Of a DNA stretch of 64,000 bases, positions 1 to 8,075 are shown piece by piece. This DNA is from Kitasatospora herbaricolor. Its GTDB lineage: Bacteria; Actinomycetota; Actinomycetes; Streptomycetales; Streptomycetaceae. How positions within the stretch are numbered: position 1 is the stretch's first letter; the number at the start of each line of letters is the position of its first letter. Position numbers and translations under genes: made by a program. Below the pieces are notes generated by a model. That model saw nothing but the letters and a program-made list of their open reading frames with translations. It was not told where the DNA came from and made no database searches. The stretch spans positions 7,401,501 to 7,465,500 of the forward strand of contig NZ_JAUSVA010000002.1 of NCBI RefSeq assembly GCF_030813695.1, written 5' to 3'.

Positions 1-398
1 GCGCTGCCCTTGACCTTGTCGTACCGGGCGCGGACGTCGCGGTCCTCGTCGGTCTTCGGGTCGTCCGGGTAGTCCGGCAGCGCGTAGCCCTGCGCCTGCA
101 GCTCCGCGATCGCGGCCTTGAGCTGCGGTACGGAGGCCGAGATGTTCGGCAGCTTGATGATGTTGGCCTCGGGCGTCTTGGCGAGCTCGCCGAGCTCGGC
201 GAGCGCGTTGTCGATGCGCTGGCCCTCCTCAAGACGCTCCGGGAAGCTGGCGATGATGCGCCCGGCCAGGGAGATGTCGCGCGTCTCCACGCTGACGCCC
301 GCCGTCGAGGCGTAGGCCTGGACCACCGGCAGGAACGAATACGTTGCCAGGGCCGGGGCCTCGTCGGTGTGCGTATAGATGATGGTCGAGTCAGTCAC
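1..398 (-). CDS. idh: NADP-dependent isocitrate dehydrogenase, monomeric type (5' part only)
   Basis: The protein would oxidise isocitrate to 2-oxoglutarate in the TCA cycle, making NADPH in the cytoplasm. The visible 132 residues begin MTDSTIIYTHTDEAPALATY and include RDISLAGRIIASFPE and TPEANIIKLPNISAS, which are characteristic of the monomeric (about 740-residue) actinobacterial enzyme rather than the dimeric one. The GTG start at 398 follows a GGAG ribosome site six bases upstream. The rest of the gene lies beyond the left edge. A GATATC-rich near-palindrome lies in its promoter region. Confidence 0.93.
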   Translation of the reverse strand, partial: MTDSTIIYTHTDEAPALATYSFLPVVQAYASTAGVSVETRDISLAGRIIASFPERLEEGQRIDNALAELGELAKTPEANIIKLPNISASVPQLKAAIAELQAQGYALPDYPDDPKTDEDRDVRARYDKVKGS

Positions 399-424
399 CG
401 TTACTCCGCTTCACGTCTACAACG

Positions 425-445
425 TCTCGATATCAAGATATCTCG
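425..445. promoter_or_regulatory. GATATC double palindrome upstream of idh
   Basis: TCTCGATATCAAGA (425-438) is palindromic at 12 of 14 positions. A second GATATC overlaps its right side, giving GATATC-AA-GATATC-type symmetry about 30 bases ahead of the idh start. AT-rich sequence stands out in this GC-rich background, so an operator for a TCA-cycle regulator is the simplest reading. The regulator is not identified. Confidence 0.45.
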
Positions 446-492
446 TGCGCGCCCCTCTCCGACACCCAACCCCCGTGTCGAGTGACGGCGGA

Positions 493-513
493 CCGGCCGC
501 CGCGGGCGGCCGG
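493..513 (-). terminator. GC hairpin after the HGxxPAAW gene
   Basis: CCGGCCGCC and GGCGGCCGG form a perfect 9-bp stem with a 3-base loop, about 70 bases past the end of the leftward gene at 584. There is no U-tract, which is usual for streptomycete terminators. It could equally shape the idh leader region. Confidence 0.35.
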
Positions 514-583
514 CGCCCGCCGGGCGCCCCTGCTCCCAGGGTGACCCGCCCGGGGCCGGTGCGCCGCTCGGCGGTCGTGCGCG

Positions 584-982
584 TCAGCCGACGTCGGCCC
601 GGGCCGTGCGGGAGCCGCGGGCCCGGGGGCTCGCGGCCGGAGCCGGCCCGGCGTGCGGCCGGGGGACGGGCAGCGCGCGCGGGCGCCGGCCTGCCAGGCG
701 GCAGCCGAGGCAGTCGGGGTGCCCCTGGCGGGCCGCGGTGTCGCGGGCGCGCCAGTCGCGGCGGCCGGCGGGGCGGGGGCCGGTGGGCTTGCCCCAGCCG
801 GCCAGGTGCAGCAGCCAGGTGGTGAGGGCGGCGAGGACGAGGATCGCCCCGCCGATCCCCAGGCCGGCGGGGGAGCCGGCGACCAGGGCCAGGCCCAGGA
901 CGGTGCTGCCGGCGATGGTCAGGGCGCTGCCGGTCCAGCCGGCGACGGTGTGGCCCATGTCGTGGTCGCCGTGTGCGGACAT
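584..982 (-). CDS. Small HGxxPAAW-like membrane protein
   Basis: The product is 132 residues. The N-terminus reads MSAHGDHDMGHTVAGWTG, the signature region of the small actinobacterial HGxxPAAW-type membrane proteins, whose function is unknown. Two hydrophobic segments follow (about residues 17-36 and 40-60), then a basic, Arg/Pro-rich cytoplasmic-looking tail of about 65 residues that is longer than usual for the family. The gene is divergent from a MarR regulator, and the shared intergenic region holds a perfect inverted repeat, so it is a likely target of that regulator. Confidence 0.7.
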   Translation of the reverse strand: MSAHGDHDMGHTVAGWTGSALTIAGSTVLGLALVAGSPAGLGIGGAILVLAALTTWLLHLAGWGKPTGPRPAGRRDWRARDTAARQGHPDCLGCRLAGRRPRALPVPRPHAGPAPAASPRARGSRTARADVG

Positions 983-1104
983 GTCGACTCCTGGAATGCG
1001 TGGTGACGGGGGAGGGGGCGGGGACGCCCCGCACGCCGGTGCTGCGGGCGTGCCGTTGCGTCGGCCGGGGAGAATGAGGGCCGGGAGACAAATTATCTCA
1101 CGAG

Positions 1105-1117
1105 CTAAGTAGCTTAG
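1105..1117. promoter_or_regulatory. Inverted repeat CTAAG-TAG-CTTAG, probable MarR operator
   Basis: A perfect 5-bp inverted repeat with a 3-base centre lies in an AT-rich stretch between the divergent HGxxPAAW-like gene and the MarR gene, 18 bases ahead of the MarR start. Position and symmetry suit autoregulation by the MarR product. This is inferred from sequence only. Confidence 0.5.
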
Positions 1118-1135
1118 ATCGTAAGGGGAATCGCT

Positions 1136-1633
1136 GTGGAGGGCAAGGAGCGCCCGGAGGCGACGGCCGCGCAGGCGCTGTACGCGATGGACCGGATGAT
1201 CGCGCTGGCCCAGTTCGGGCAGCAGGACATCGCGGGGCGGCTCGGGCTGAACGTCACCGACCTCACCTGCCTGGGCTTCGTCATCGAGGCCGCGCAGGCC
1301 GCCGAGTCGCTCACGGCCGGGGACCTGGCCGAGCGGGCCCGGTTGACCACCGGGGCCGTCACCGGCGTGCTCAACCGGCTGGAGAAGGCGGGCTACACCC
1401 GACGCGAGGCGGACCCGAAGGACCGCCGCAGGGTCCGGGTGGTGATGGAGGACGCCGCGCAGGCCCGCGTCATGGCGGTCTACGGCCCGTTCTACGAGCG
1501 GCTGGGCGCCCTGTTCGGCGACTACAGCGCCGAGGAGACCGCCGTGCTGGCGGACTGGTTCACCCGCGCCAGGGCCGCGATGCAGCTCTCGCTGGACGAG
1601 ATCAGGGAGGGCGGGGCGGAGGCCGGCGCCTGA
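1136..1633 (+). CDS. MarR family transcriptional regulator
   Basis: The 165-residue winged-helix regulator has a helix-turn-helix around residues 55-80 (LTAGDLAERARLTTGAVTGV) followed by the wing NRLEKAGYTRREADPKDRRR, the classic MarR DNA-binding pattern with the DxRxR wing. MarR proteins bind as dimers to short palindromes and are released by small phenolics, drugs or oxidants; the ligand here is unknown. The GTG start at 1136 is supported by AAGGGGA seven bases upstream. It faces the HGxxPAAW-like gene across a CTAAG/CTTAG repeat. Confidence 0.9.
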   Translation: MEGKERPEATAAQALYAMDRMIALAQFGQQDIAGRLGLNVTDLTCLGFVIEAAQAAESLTAGDLAERARLTTGAVTGVLNRLEKAGYTRREADPKDRRRVRVVMEDAAQARVMAVYGPFYERLGALFGDYSAEETAVLADWFTRARAAMQLSLDEIREGGAEAGA

Positions 1634-1693
1634 TCCCCTGACGCTCCTATCGCCGCCTGACCCGCCTGACCGCCGGCGCGCCGGGCGCCCGGG

Positions 1694-2521
1694 TCAGCCG
1701 GCCGGCCCGCCGGCCGTCAGCCAGGCGACCGCCGCCGCCACGTCCTCGGCCACCGGTACGCCGGCGGGCAGCTCCGGGCGGCGGACGATCACGACCGGGA
1801 GGCCCAGCTCCCGGGCGGCGGTCAGCTTGGGGGCGGTGGCGGCGCCGCCGCTGTCCTTGGTGACCAGCACGTCGATGCGGTGCTCGCGCAGCAGGGTGCG
1901 CTCGTCCGCCAGCGTGAACGGGCCCCGGGCCAGCAGGACCTCGGTGTGCGCGGGCAGCGGCTCGGCTGGCGGGTCGACCGAGCGGGCCAGGAAGTGCAGG
2001 GCGTCCAGGCCGGCGAAGGCGGCCATGCCCTGGCGGCCGGTGGTGAGGAAGACCCGGCGGCCGAGGGCGGGCAGCGCGGCGGCGGCCTCGGACAGCGAGG
2101 CCACCGGGTGCCAGCGGTCCCCCTCGGCCGGGCTCCAGCCGGGCCGCCGCAGGGCGAGCAGCGGCACGCCGGTGGCGGCGGCCGCCTCGGCGGCGTTGCG
2201 CGACATCGCCTCGGCGAACGGATGGGTGGCGTCCACCAGTGCGTCCACCCGCTCGGCGCGCAGCCAGTCGGCGAGGCCGTCCGCGCCGCCGAAACCGCCG
2301 ATCCGCACCTGCCCGGCGGGCAGCCGGGGCTCGGCCACCCGCCCGGCCAGCGAACTCGTCACCAGCCGGCCCGGGTCGGCGGCGGGCCCGGTGGCCAGCG
2401 CCGCCGCCAGCAGGCGGGCCTCGGTGGTGCCGCCGAGGATCAGTACCCGGCGCGGGGCGGGGCGGGGCGCGGAGGGGCGTGCGGCGGCCTCGCCGGCCCC
2501 GGCGGCGTCGACGGGCGGCAT
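1694..2521 (-). CDS. cobK: Precorrin-6A reductase
   Basis: The enzyme reduces precorrin-6A to dihydro-precorrin-6 with NADPH in aerobic cobalamin synthesis. The 275-residue protein has the family motifs VLILGGTTEARLLA near residue 22, VDALVDATHPFAEAMSRNA in the middle and VTKDSGGAATAPKL toward the C-terminus. The ATG at 2521 overlaps the cobM stop by one base (TGATG), so translation is probably coupled. A longer upstream open frame exists but runs antisense to nothing useful and overlaps cobM, so I reject it. It is the last gene of a cobL-cobM-cobK operon. Confidence 0.92.
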   Translation of the reverse strand: MPPVDAAGAGEAAARPSAPRPAPRRVLILGGTTEARLLAAALATGPAADPGRLVTSSLAGRVAEPRLPAGQVRIGGFGGADGLADWLRAERVDALVDATHPFAEAMSRNAAEAAAATGVPLLALRRPGWSPAEGDRWHPVASLSEAAAALPALGRRVFLTTGRQGMAAFAGLDALHFLARSVDPPAEPLPAHTEVLLARGPFTLADERTLLREHRIDVLVTKDSGGAATAPKLTAARELGLPVVIVRRPELPAGVPVAEDVAAAVAWLTAGGPAG

Positions 2522-3282
2522 CAGGCGCCGCAGGCCTCGTGCGGGCGCTCGCGCTCGGCCGAGTAGAGGTGGCTGTCGCGGAACTGCTCGGCGCCCAGCG
2601 TCCGGCCGACCAGGATCACGGCCGTGCGCACCACGCCGGCGGCCTTGACCTGGCCGGCGATGTCGGCGAGCGTGCCGCGCAGCACCAGCTCGTCCGGGCG
2701 GCTGGCCATCGCCACGACGGCGGCCGGGCAGTCGGCGCCGTAGTGCGGCAGCAGCTCCTCGACCACGTCGTCCACGTACCCGGCGGCCAGGTGCAGCACC
2801 AGCAGGGCGCGGCTGCGGCCGAGCGTCGCCAGGTCCTCGCCCTCGGGCATCGGGGTGGCGCGCTTGGCGACCCGGGTCAGGATCACGGTCTGGCCGACGG
2901 TCGGCACCGTCAGTTCGCGCTTGAGCGCGGCGGCCGCCGCGGCGAACGCGGGTACGCCGGGGACCACCTCGTACGGGATGCCCGCCGCGTCCAGCCGGCG
3001 CATCTGCTCGGCGACGGCGCTGAACACGGACGGGTCGCCGGAGTGCAGCCGGGCGACGTCCTGGCCGGCCTCGTGGGCGGCGGTGATCTCGGCGACGATC
3101 TGGTCCAGGGTGAGCTGCGCGGTGTCGACCAGCCGGGCGTCCGGCGGGCACTCGGCGAGCAGCTCCCGGGGGACGAGGCTGCCGGCGTAGAGGCAGACCC
3201 CGCAGCGGGCCAGGGTCCGGGCCCCGCGCACGGTGATCAGGTCGGCGGCGCCGGGGCCGGCCCCGATGAAGTGGACGGTCAT
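2521..3282 (-). CDS. cobM: Precorrin-4 C11-methyltransferase
   Basis: This SAM-dependent enzyme methylates precorrin-4 at C-11 in corrin ring synthesis. The 253-residue product starts MTVHFIGAGPGAADLITVRG, holds the tetrapyrrole methylase motif RLHSGDPSVFSAV near residue 80 and VVPGVPAFAAAAA near 105. The length is normal for CobM/CbiF. An AGGAG site seven bases before the ATG lies in the 10-base gap after cobL, and the stop overlaps the cobK start, consistent with one transcript. Confidence 0.93.
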   Translation of the reverse strand: MTVHFIGAGPGAADLITVRGARTLARCGVCLYAGSLVPRELLAECPPDARLVDTAQLTLDQIVAEITAAHEAGQDVARLHSGDPSVFSAVAEQMRRLDAAGIPYEVVPGVPAFAAAAAALKRELTVPTVGQTVILTRVAKRATPMPEGEDLATLGRSRALLVLHLAAGYVDDVVEELLPHYGADCPAAVVAMASRPDELVLRGTLADIAGQVKAAGVVRTAVILVGRTLGAEQFRDSHLYSAERERPHEACGA

Positions 3283-3292
3283 GAGGGGGCTC

Positions 3293-4660
3293 CTAAACGG
3301 CGGGCGGCTGCGTCGGGTGGGGCGGTCGGGTCGGGTGGGGCGGCCGGGTGCGGCCGGGGGGCTGCGCCGGGCGGACGGGCGGGACGGGCGGGGCGGGCGG
3401 TGCGTCCGGCGCGGGGACCGCGGGGCCGGACGGCTTGACCGCCGACCACTGGGTGACGGGCATCGCCTGGCGCCAGCCGGTGAAGCCGCCCACCGGCACG
3501 GCGTGCGCGACGGCCAGCCGCAGCAGCTCGCCGCCCCAGCGGCGGTACCACTCGGTGAGCAGCGCCTCGGACTCCAGCGTGACGGTGTTGGCGACCAGCC
3601 GGCCGCCCGGCGGCAGCGCCGCCCAGCAGGCCTCCAGCAGGCCGGGGACGGTGAGCCCGCCGCCGATGAACACGGCGTCGGGGACGGGCAGCCCGTCGAG
3701 GGCGGCCGGCGCCGGGCCGGTCACCACCCGCAGCCCGGGCACGCCGAGGGCGGCCGCGTTCCGGGCGATCCGGCCGGCCCGGACGGGGTCGCGCTCGATG
3801 CTGACGGCGCGGCAGTCGCGGTGCGCGCGCAGCCATTCGACGGCGATCGAGCCGGAGCCGCCGCCGACGTCCCAGAGCAGCTCCCCGGGCGCGGGGGCGA
3901 GCGTGGCGAGGGTGGCGGCCCGGACGTGGCGCTTGGTCAGCTGGCCGTCGCTCTCGTACCGGGAGTCGGGCAGGCCGGGTACCACCGAGGTGCGCACGCC
4001 GTCGCCGGCGCAGTCGACCGCGATCAGGTTGAGCGGGTCGCCGGCCGGGTGCCTCCAGCCGTCGGCGGTGCCGTCCAGCTGCCGTTCGGCCGGGCCGCCG
4101 AGCTGTTCCAGCACCCGCAGCCGGCTGGCGCCGAAGCCGCGCGCGGCCAGCAGGCCGGCGACCGCCGCCGGGGTCCCCGCGTCGGCGCTGAGCACCAGCA
4201 GCCGGCGGCCGGGCTGCAGGGCGAGGGTGAGGCCGTCGAGCGGGCGGCCGACCAGGCTGACCACCTCGGTGGCCTCCACGGGCCAGCCGAGCCGCGCGCA
4301 GGCGTGGCTGACCGAGGAGGGGTGCGGCAGGACGCGCAGCCGGTCGGCGCCGACCGTCTCGGCGAGGGTGCGGCCGATGCCGAAGAACATCGGGTCGCCG
4401 CTGGCCAGCACGCAGATCCGGCGGTCGTGGTGGGCGGCGAGCAGCCCGGCGACGGCGGGGCGCAGCGGGGAGGGCCAGCGGACCCGCTCGGCGGTGGCCT
4501 CGGCGGGCAGCAGGTCGAGCTGGCGCGGGCCGCCGATCACCACCTCGGCCTCCCGCAGGGCCTGCCGGGAGCTGTCGGCCAGGCCCGGCCACCCGTCGGC
4601 GCCGATCCCGACGACGGTGATCGGGCGGCCCGCCGGCGCTGGGGCAGGGACGGTGGCCAA
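3293..4660 (-). CDS. cobL: Precorrin-6Y C5,15-methyltransferase (decarboxylating), CbiE-CbiT fusion
   Basis: The bifunctional enzyme methylates C-5 and C-15 and decarboxylates the acetate side chain of precorrin-6B. The CbiE half spans about residues 12-210 (ITVVGIGADGWPGL; LASGDPMFFGIGRTL). The CbiT half spans about 225-395 with the SAM site LLWDVGGGSGSIAVEW. The TTG start at 4660 is preceded by GAGGAG at six bases, the best start by far. A C-terminal tail of about 40 residues is mostly Pro, Ala and Arg with an RPPHPT repeat and is probably dispensable. I found no cobalamin riboswitch core in the 230 bases upstream. Confidence 0.92.
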   Translation of the reverse strand: MATVPAPAPAGRPITVVGIGADGWPGLADSSRQALREAEVVIGGPRQLDLLPAEATAERVRWPSPLRPAVAGLLAAHHDRRICVLASGDPMFFGIGRTLAETVGADRLRVLPHPSSVSHACARLGWPVEATEVVSLVGRPLDGLTLALQPGRRLLVLSADAGTPAAVAGLLAARGFGASRLRVLEQLGGPAERQLDGTADGWRHPAGDPLNLIAVDCAGDGVRTSVVPGLPDSRYESDGQLTKRHVRAATLATLAPAPGELLWDVGGGSGSIAVEWLRAHRDCRAVSIERDPVRAGRIARNAAALGVPGLRVVTGPAPAALDGLPVPDAVFIGGGLTVPGLLEACWAALPPGGRLVANTVTLESEALLTEWYRRWGGELLRLAVAHAVPVGGFTGWRQAMPVTQWSAVKPSGPAVPAPDAPPAPPVPPVRPAQPPGRTRPPHPTRPPHPTQPPAV

Positions 4661-4892
4661 CAGGTACTCCTCGCAGGTCCGGAAGGGGGCAGCGGCAGCC
4701 TACCCGGCGGTTCACGCCCTGCTCGCGGGGCCCGGGCCGCCGGCACCGGCGGCGGCCCGCGGTGCCGTCGGCGGCACCCCCGGGGGGCGGGCACCGCCCC
4801 GGGCACCACGGCGGTGGGGCGACGCCGGGCGGGGACGGGTGCGCTGGGTTAGGTTCGGCGAGGGGGTACCTCGGCACGTGACGGAGGACACC

Positions 4893-6353
4893 ATGCCCGA
4901 CTCAGCGGTCCCGTACACCACCAACAACGCCGGCGTCCCGGTGCCGAGCGACGAGCACTCGCTCACGGTGGGGCGCGACGGCCCGATCCTGCTGCACGAC
5001 CACTACCTGATCGAGAAGATGGCCCAGTTCAACCGGGAGCGGGTCCCGGAGAGGGTGGTGCACGCCAAGGGTTCCGGGGCGTACGGCGTCCTCGAGGTGT
5101 CGGAGGACGTCAGCCGCTGGACGAAGGCGAAGCTCTTCCAGCCGGGCAAGCGCACCGAGATGCTGGCCCGCTTCTCGACCGTCGCGGGCGAGCAGGGGAG
5201 CCCGGACACCTGGCGCGACCCGCGCGGCTTCGCGCTGAAGTTCTACACCGAGGACGGCAACTACGACCTGGTGGGCAACAACACGCCGGTCTTCTTCGTC
5301 CGCGACACGATCAAGTTCCAGGACTTCATCCGCTCGCAGAAGCGCCGGCCGGACAACGGGCTGCGCGACCACGACATGCAGTGGGACTTCTGGACGCTGT
5401 CGCCCGAGTCGGCGCACCAGGTCACCTGGCTGATGGGCGACCGCGGCATCCCGAAGTCGTACCGCCACATGAACGGCTACGGCTCGCACACCTACATGTG
5501 GATCAACGCGGACGGCGAGCGGTTCTGGGTCAAGTACCACTTCAAGACCGACCAGGGCGTCGACTTCCTCACCCAGGAGGACGCCGACCGGCTCGCCGGC
5601 AGCGACCCCGACCTGCACCGGCAGGACCTGTACGACGCGATCGAGCGCGGGGAGCACCCGTCCTGGACGCTGTACGTGCAGGTGATGCCCTTCGAGGCCG
5701 CCGCGGGCTACCGGTTCAACCCCTTCGACCTGACCAAGGTGTGGCCGCACGGTGATCACCCGCTGGTCAAGGTCGGCCGGATGACCCTCAACCGCAACCC
5801 CGAGGACTTCTTCGTCCACATCGAGCAGGCCGCCTTCGAGCCGTCCAACCTGGTGCCCGGCATCAGCGTCTCGCCCGACAAGATGCTGCTCGGGCGGATC
5901 TTCTCCTACCCGGACACCCACCGGTACCGGATCGGCCCCAACTACGCCCAGCTGCCGCCGAACCGTGCGCACGTGCCGGTCCACTCGTACGCCAAGGACG
6001 GGCCGATGCGCTTCGACCCGAGCCGGGCGAACGCGCCGTACGCGCCGAACTCCTACGGCGGCCCGGCCGCGGCGGCGGACCGCTTCGACGACCCGTCGGC
6101 GGGCTGGCGGACGGAGGGCGAGATGGTCCGGGAGGCGTACGGCCTGCATCCGGAGGACGACGACTGGGGCCAGGCGGGCACCATGGTCCGCGAGGTGCTG
6201 GACGCCGCCGCGCGCGACCGGCTGGTCTCCAACATCGTCGGGCACCTGCTGGCGGGCGTCAGCGAACCGGTGCTGGAGCGGGCGGTGCAGTACTGGCGCA
6301 ACGTGGACAAGGCCCTCGGCGACCGGGTGGCCGCCGGCGTCCGCAAGGCCTGA
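4893..6353 (+). CDS. katA: Catalase (monofunctional, haem-dependent, small subunit)
   Basis: Converts hydrogen peroxide to water and oxygen in the cytoplasm. The 486-residue length is that of small-subunit clade III enzymes. The distal haem site lies in VPERVVHAKGSGAYG (His57); the essential Asn is in LVGNNTPVFFVRD; the proximal Tyr is in RIFSYPDTHRYR (R-x3-Y). The ATG at 4893 has GGAGG six bases upstream; the same frame stays open far upstream but opposite cobL. It is divergent from the cobL operon. The upstream region holds GGGTTAGGTTCGG, but I cannot assign it to a regulator. Confidence 0.95.
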   Translation: MPDSAVPYTTNNAGVPVPSDEHSLTVGRDGPILLHDHYLIEKMAQFNRERVPERVVHAKGSGAYGVLEVSEDVSRWTKAKLFQPGKRTEMLARFSTVAGEQGSPDTWRDPRGFALKFYTEDGNYDLVGNNTPVFFVRDTIKFQDFIRSQKRRPDNGLRDHDMQWDFWTLSPESAHQVTWLMGDRGIPKSYRHMNGYGSHTYMWINADGERFWVKYHFKTDQGVDFLTQEDADRLAGSDPDLHRQDLYDAIERGEHPSWTLYVQVMPFEAAAGYRFNPFDLTKVWPHGDHPLVKVGRMTLNRNPEDFFVHIEQAAFEPSNLVPGISVSPDKMLLGRIFSYPDTHRYRIGPNYAQLPPNRAHVPVHSYAKDGPMRFDPSRANAPYAPNSYGGPAAAADRFDDPSAGWRTEGEMVREAYGLHPEDDDWGQAGTMVREVLDAAARDRLVSNIVGHLLAGVSEPVLERAVQYWRNVDKALGDRVAAGVRKA

Positions 6354-6357
6354 GTGG

Positions 6358-6397
6358 GCGGCCCGCCCGGGCCGGGTGACCGGGCGGGCGGGCCGCT
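6358..6397. terminator. Convergent terminator after catalase
   Basis: GCGGCCCGCCCGG pairs with CCGGGCGGGC-GGGCCGC across a short loop, just after the catalase stop and before the stop of the leftward gene at 6410. It probably ends both transcripts. Confidence 0.6.
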
Positions 6398-6409
6398 TCC
6401 GCCCGCCCG

Positions 6410-6826
6410 TCAGCCCCGGGTCCAGTCGCCCGACTCGATGGGCGCGGCGACCGACCGCAGGCGGGCGGCGGTGCGCGGGCCGGCCAGGTACACCCAGGCG
6501 TCGGTCCCGCCGTCCTCGGTCCGCACCGCCCGGCGCAGCCGGACGTACTCGCCGGACCCGTCCGGGCGGCAGCCCTCCAGCCGGTCGAGGCCGGCCAGCA
6601 CGGACGGGTAGCCGGCGGGGAACACCGTCACCAGCTCGCCGAACACCCGCCGGTCGGGGTCCGGGACGGCGTACGGGAAGCCCGGGCCCTCGTACAGGGC
6701 GGCGCCGGGCAGGACGGCCGGGCGGACGGCGGCGCAGAGCCCGGCCAGGTGCGCGGCGTGGTTGCGGCCGCCCGTTCGGAGTGTGCCGTACACGAAGAAC
6801 GGAAGCTGGTCGGGGTCGGCGGGCAC
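6410..6826 (-). CDS. Gamma-glutamylcyclotransferase-like (AIG2/GGCT fold) protein
   Basis: The 138-residue protein begins MPADPDQLPFFVYGTLRTGG. The [FVL]YGTLR motif near residue 13 is the substrate-loop signature of the GGCT fold, and the glutamate of FGELVTVFP sits where the catalytic acid is expected. Members act on gamma-glutamyl amines or related amides; the substrate cannot be told here. The GTG start at 6826 is chosen because AGGAGG lies eight bases upstream; longer open frames toward 7192 overlap the divergent EamA gene. Confidence 0.82.
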   Translation of the reverse strand: MPADPDQLPFFVYGTLRTGGRNHAAHLAGLCAAVRPAVLPGAALYEGPGFPYAVPDPDRRVFGELVTVFPAGYPSVLAGLDRLEGCRPDGSGEYVRLRRAVRTEDGGTDAWVYLAGPRTAARLRSVAAPIESGDWTRG

Positions 6827-6977
6827 GGTTCGGGCCTCCTGGGGGCGGGTGTGGGGCCGGCTCGGGGAGGAGCCCACGGTAGCTCCGGCCGGGCCGGACG
6901 GGATACCCACTGGCGCCGGGGGCCGGTGGTGCGGTGTCATGGCGGGGTTCGTACAGCAGCGTCCCAGGGAGACACCC

Positions 6978-8045
6978 ATGACAGCTCCGGCCCCGCAGAG
7001 ACCCTCGGACGCCCCGGACGGCCCCGGCGCACCGGGGGCTTCCGGCTGTACGGAGGGCCCGGACCCGGCGGTGGGAGCCGCCGTCCAGGACGGAGCCGGA
7101 CTCGCCGGCGCCGTCGGGGCGGGCACCGGACGGGTGAAGCCGGTCGCCGACCGGCCCCGGATCAGCGGCGCGGTCTGGGGCGCGCTGGCCATCGTCTACG
7201 TGCTCTGGGGATCCACCTACCTCGCGATCCGGATCACCATCGAGACCATGCCGACCTTCCTGTCGGCCGGCTCCCGCGCCCTCACCGCCGGCCTGCTGCT
7301 GCTCGGCCTGGTCGCCTGGCGCCAGGGGCCGGCCGCCGTCCGGGTGACCGGTCGCCAGCTCGGATCCGCCGCCCTGGTCGGCGTGCTGCTGCTGACCGGC
7401 GGCAACGGACTGGTGGTGCTCGGCGAGCACTCCATCCCCTCCGGGCTGGCCGCCCTGCTGGTCGCGATCGTCCCGCTCTGGATGGTGCTGCTGCCGGTCG
7501 CCTTCGGCGGCGCCCGCCCGCGCCCGGCCGCCCTCGGCGGGGTGCTGCTCGGACTGGCCGGCCTCGCCGTCCTGTCCTCCCCGGCCTTCGGCGGGGACAT
7601 CGCGATCGGCGGGGTGATCGCGGTGGTGGCGGCGACCCTCACCTGGGCGGCCGGCTCCTTCGCGGCCCGCCGGATCAGCATGCCGCGCAACGCCTTCGCG
7701 GCCAGCGCCTACCAGATGATCGCCGGCGGCATCGCCAGCCTGCTGGTCGCGCTGGGCCGCGGCGAGCAGCACGGCTTCGACCCCGCGCAGGTCTCCGGCC
7801 GGTCCTGGCTGGCCCTCGCCTACCTGGTGGTCTTCGGCTCGCTGGTGGCCTTCACCGCGTACGCCTGGCTGCTGCAGTCGGCGCCGCTGACGCTGGTGGC
7901 CACCTACGCCTACGTCAACCCGGTGGTGGCGGTGCTGCTCGGCTGGCTGGTCCTCTCCGAGCCGCTGACCGGGCCGATCCTGCTGGGCGGCGCGATCGTG
8001 GTGGCGGCCGTCTGCCTGGTCGTCAGCACCGAACGAAGGCGCTGA
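6978..8045 (+). CDS. EamA/DMT family transporter (YedA-like exporter)
   Basis: A 355-residue inner-membrane protein with about ten transmembrane helices in two EamA repeats (about residues 65-200 and 210-352). The first repeat opens with IVYVLWGSTYLAIR, typical of the drug/metabolite transporter superfamily; the second carries TYAYVNPVVAVLLGW. These exporters move amino acids, purines or drugs; no substrate is evident. A hydrophilic Gly/Pro/Ala-rich N-terminal stretch of about 60 residues precedes the first helix. The ATG at 6978 follows CCAGGGAG. Confidence 0.88.
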   Translation: MTAPAPQRPSDAPDGPGAPGASGCTEGPDPAVGAAVQDGAGLAGAVGAGTGRVKPVADRPRISGAVWGALAIVYVLWGSTYLAIRITIETMPTFLSAGSRALTAGLLLLGLVAWRQGPAAVRVTGRQLGSAALVGVLLLTGGNGLVVLGEHSIPSGLAALLVAIVPLWMVLLPVAFGGARPRPAALGGVLLGLAGLAVLSSPAFGGDIAIGGVIAVVAATLTWAAGSFAARRISMPRNAFAASAYQMIAGGIASLLVALGRGEQHGFDPAQVSGRSWLALAYLVVFGSLVAFTAYAWLLQSAPLTLVATYAYVNPVVAVLLGWLVLSEPLTGPILLGGAIVVAAVCLVVSTERRR

Positions 8046-8075
8046 GGCCGACCCGGCCGGTGGCTGCCGGTCCCG

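Noticed and set aside
4838..4870. GGGTTAGGTTCGG before catalase as an iron box
   Set aside because: Only one half resembles a DtxR/IdeR site and there is no dyad partner.
4661..4892. Possible cobalamin riboswitch ahead of cobL
   Set aside because: No B12-box or conserved riboswitch core could be found on the minus strand; only a GGGTAGGCT stretch that may belong to a promoter.
3348..4892. Long open frame joined to the 5' side of catalase
   Set aside because: It is the antisense shadow of cobL, is Arg/Ser/Pro-rich, and the catalase ATG at 4893 has its own GGAGG site.
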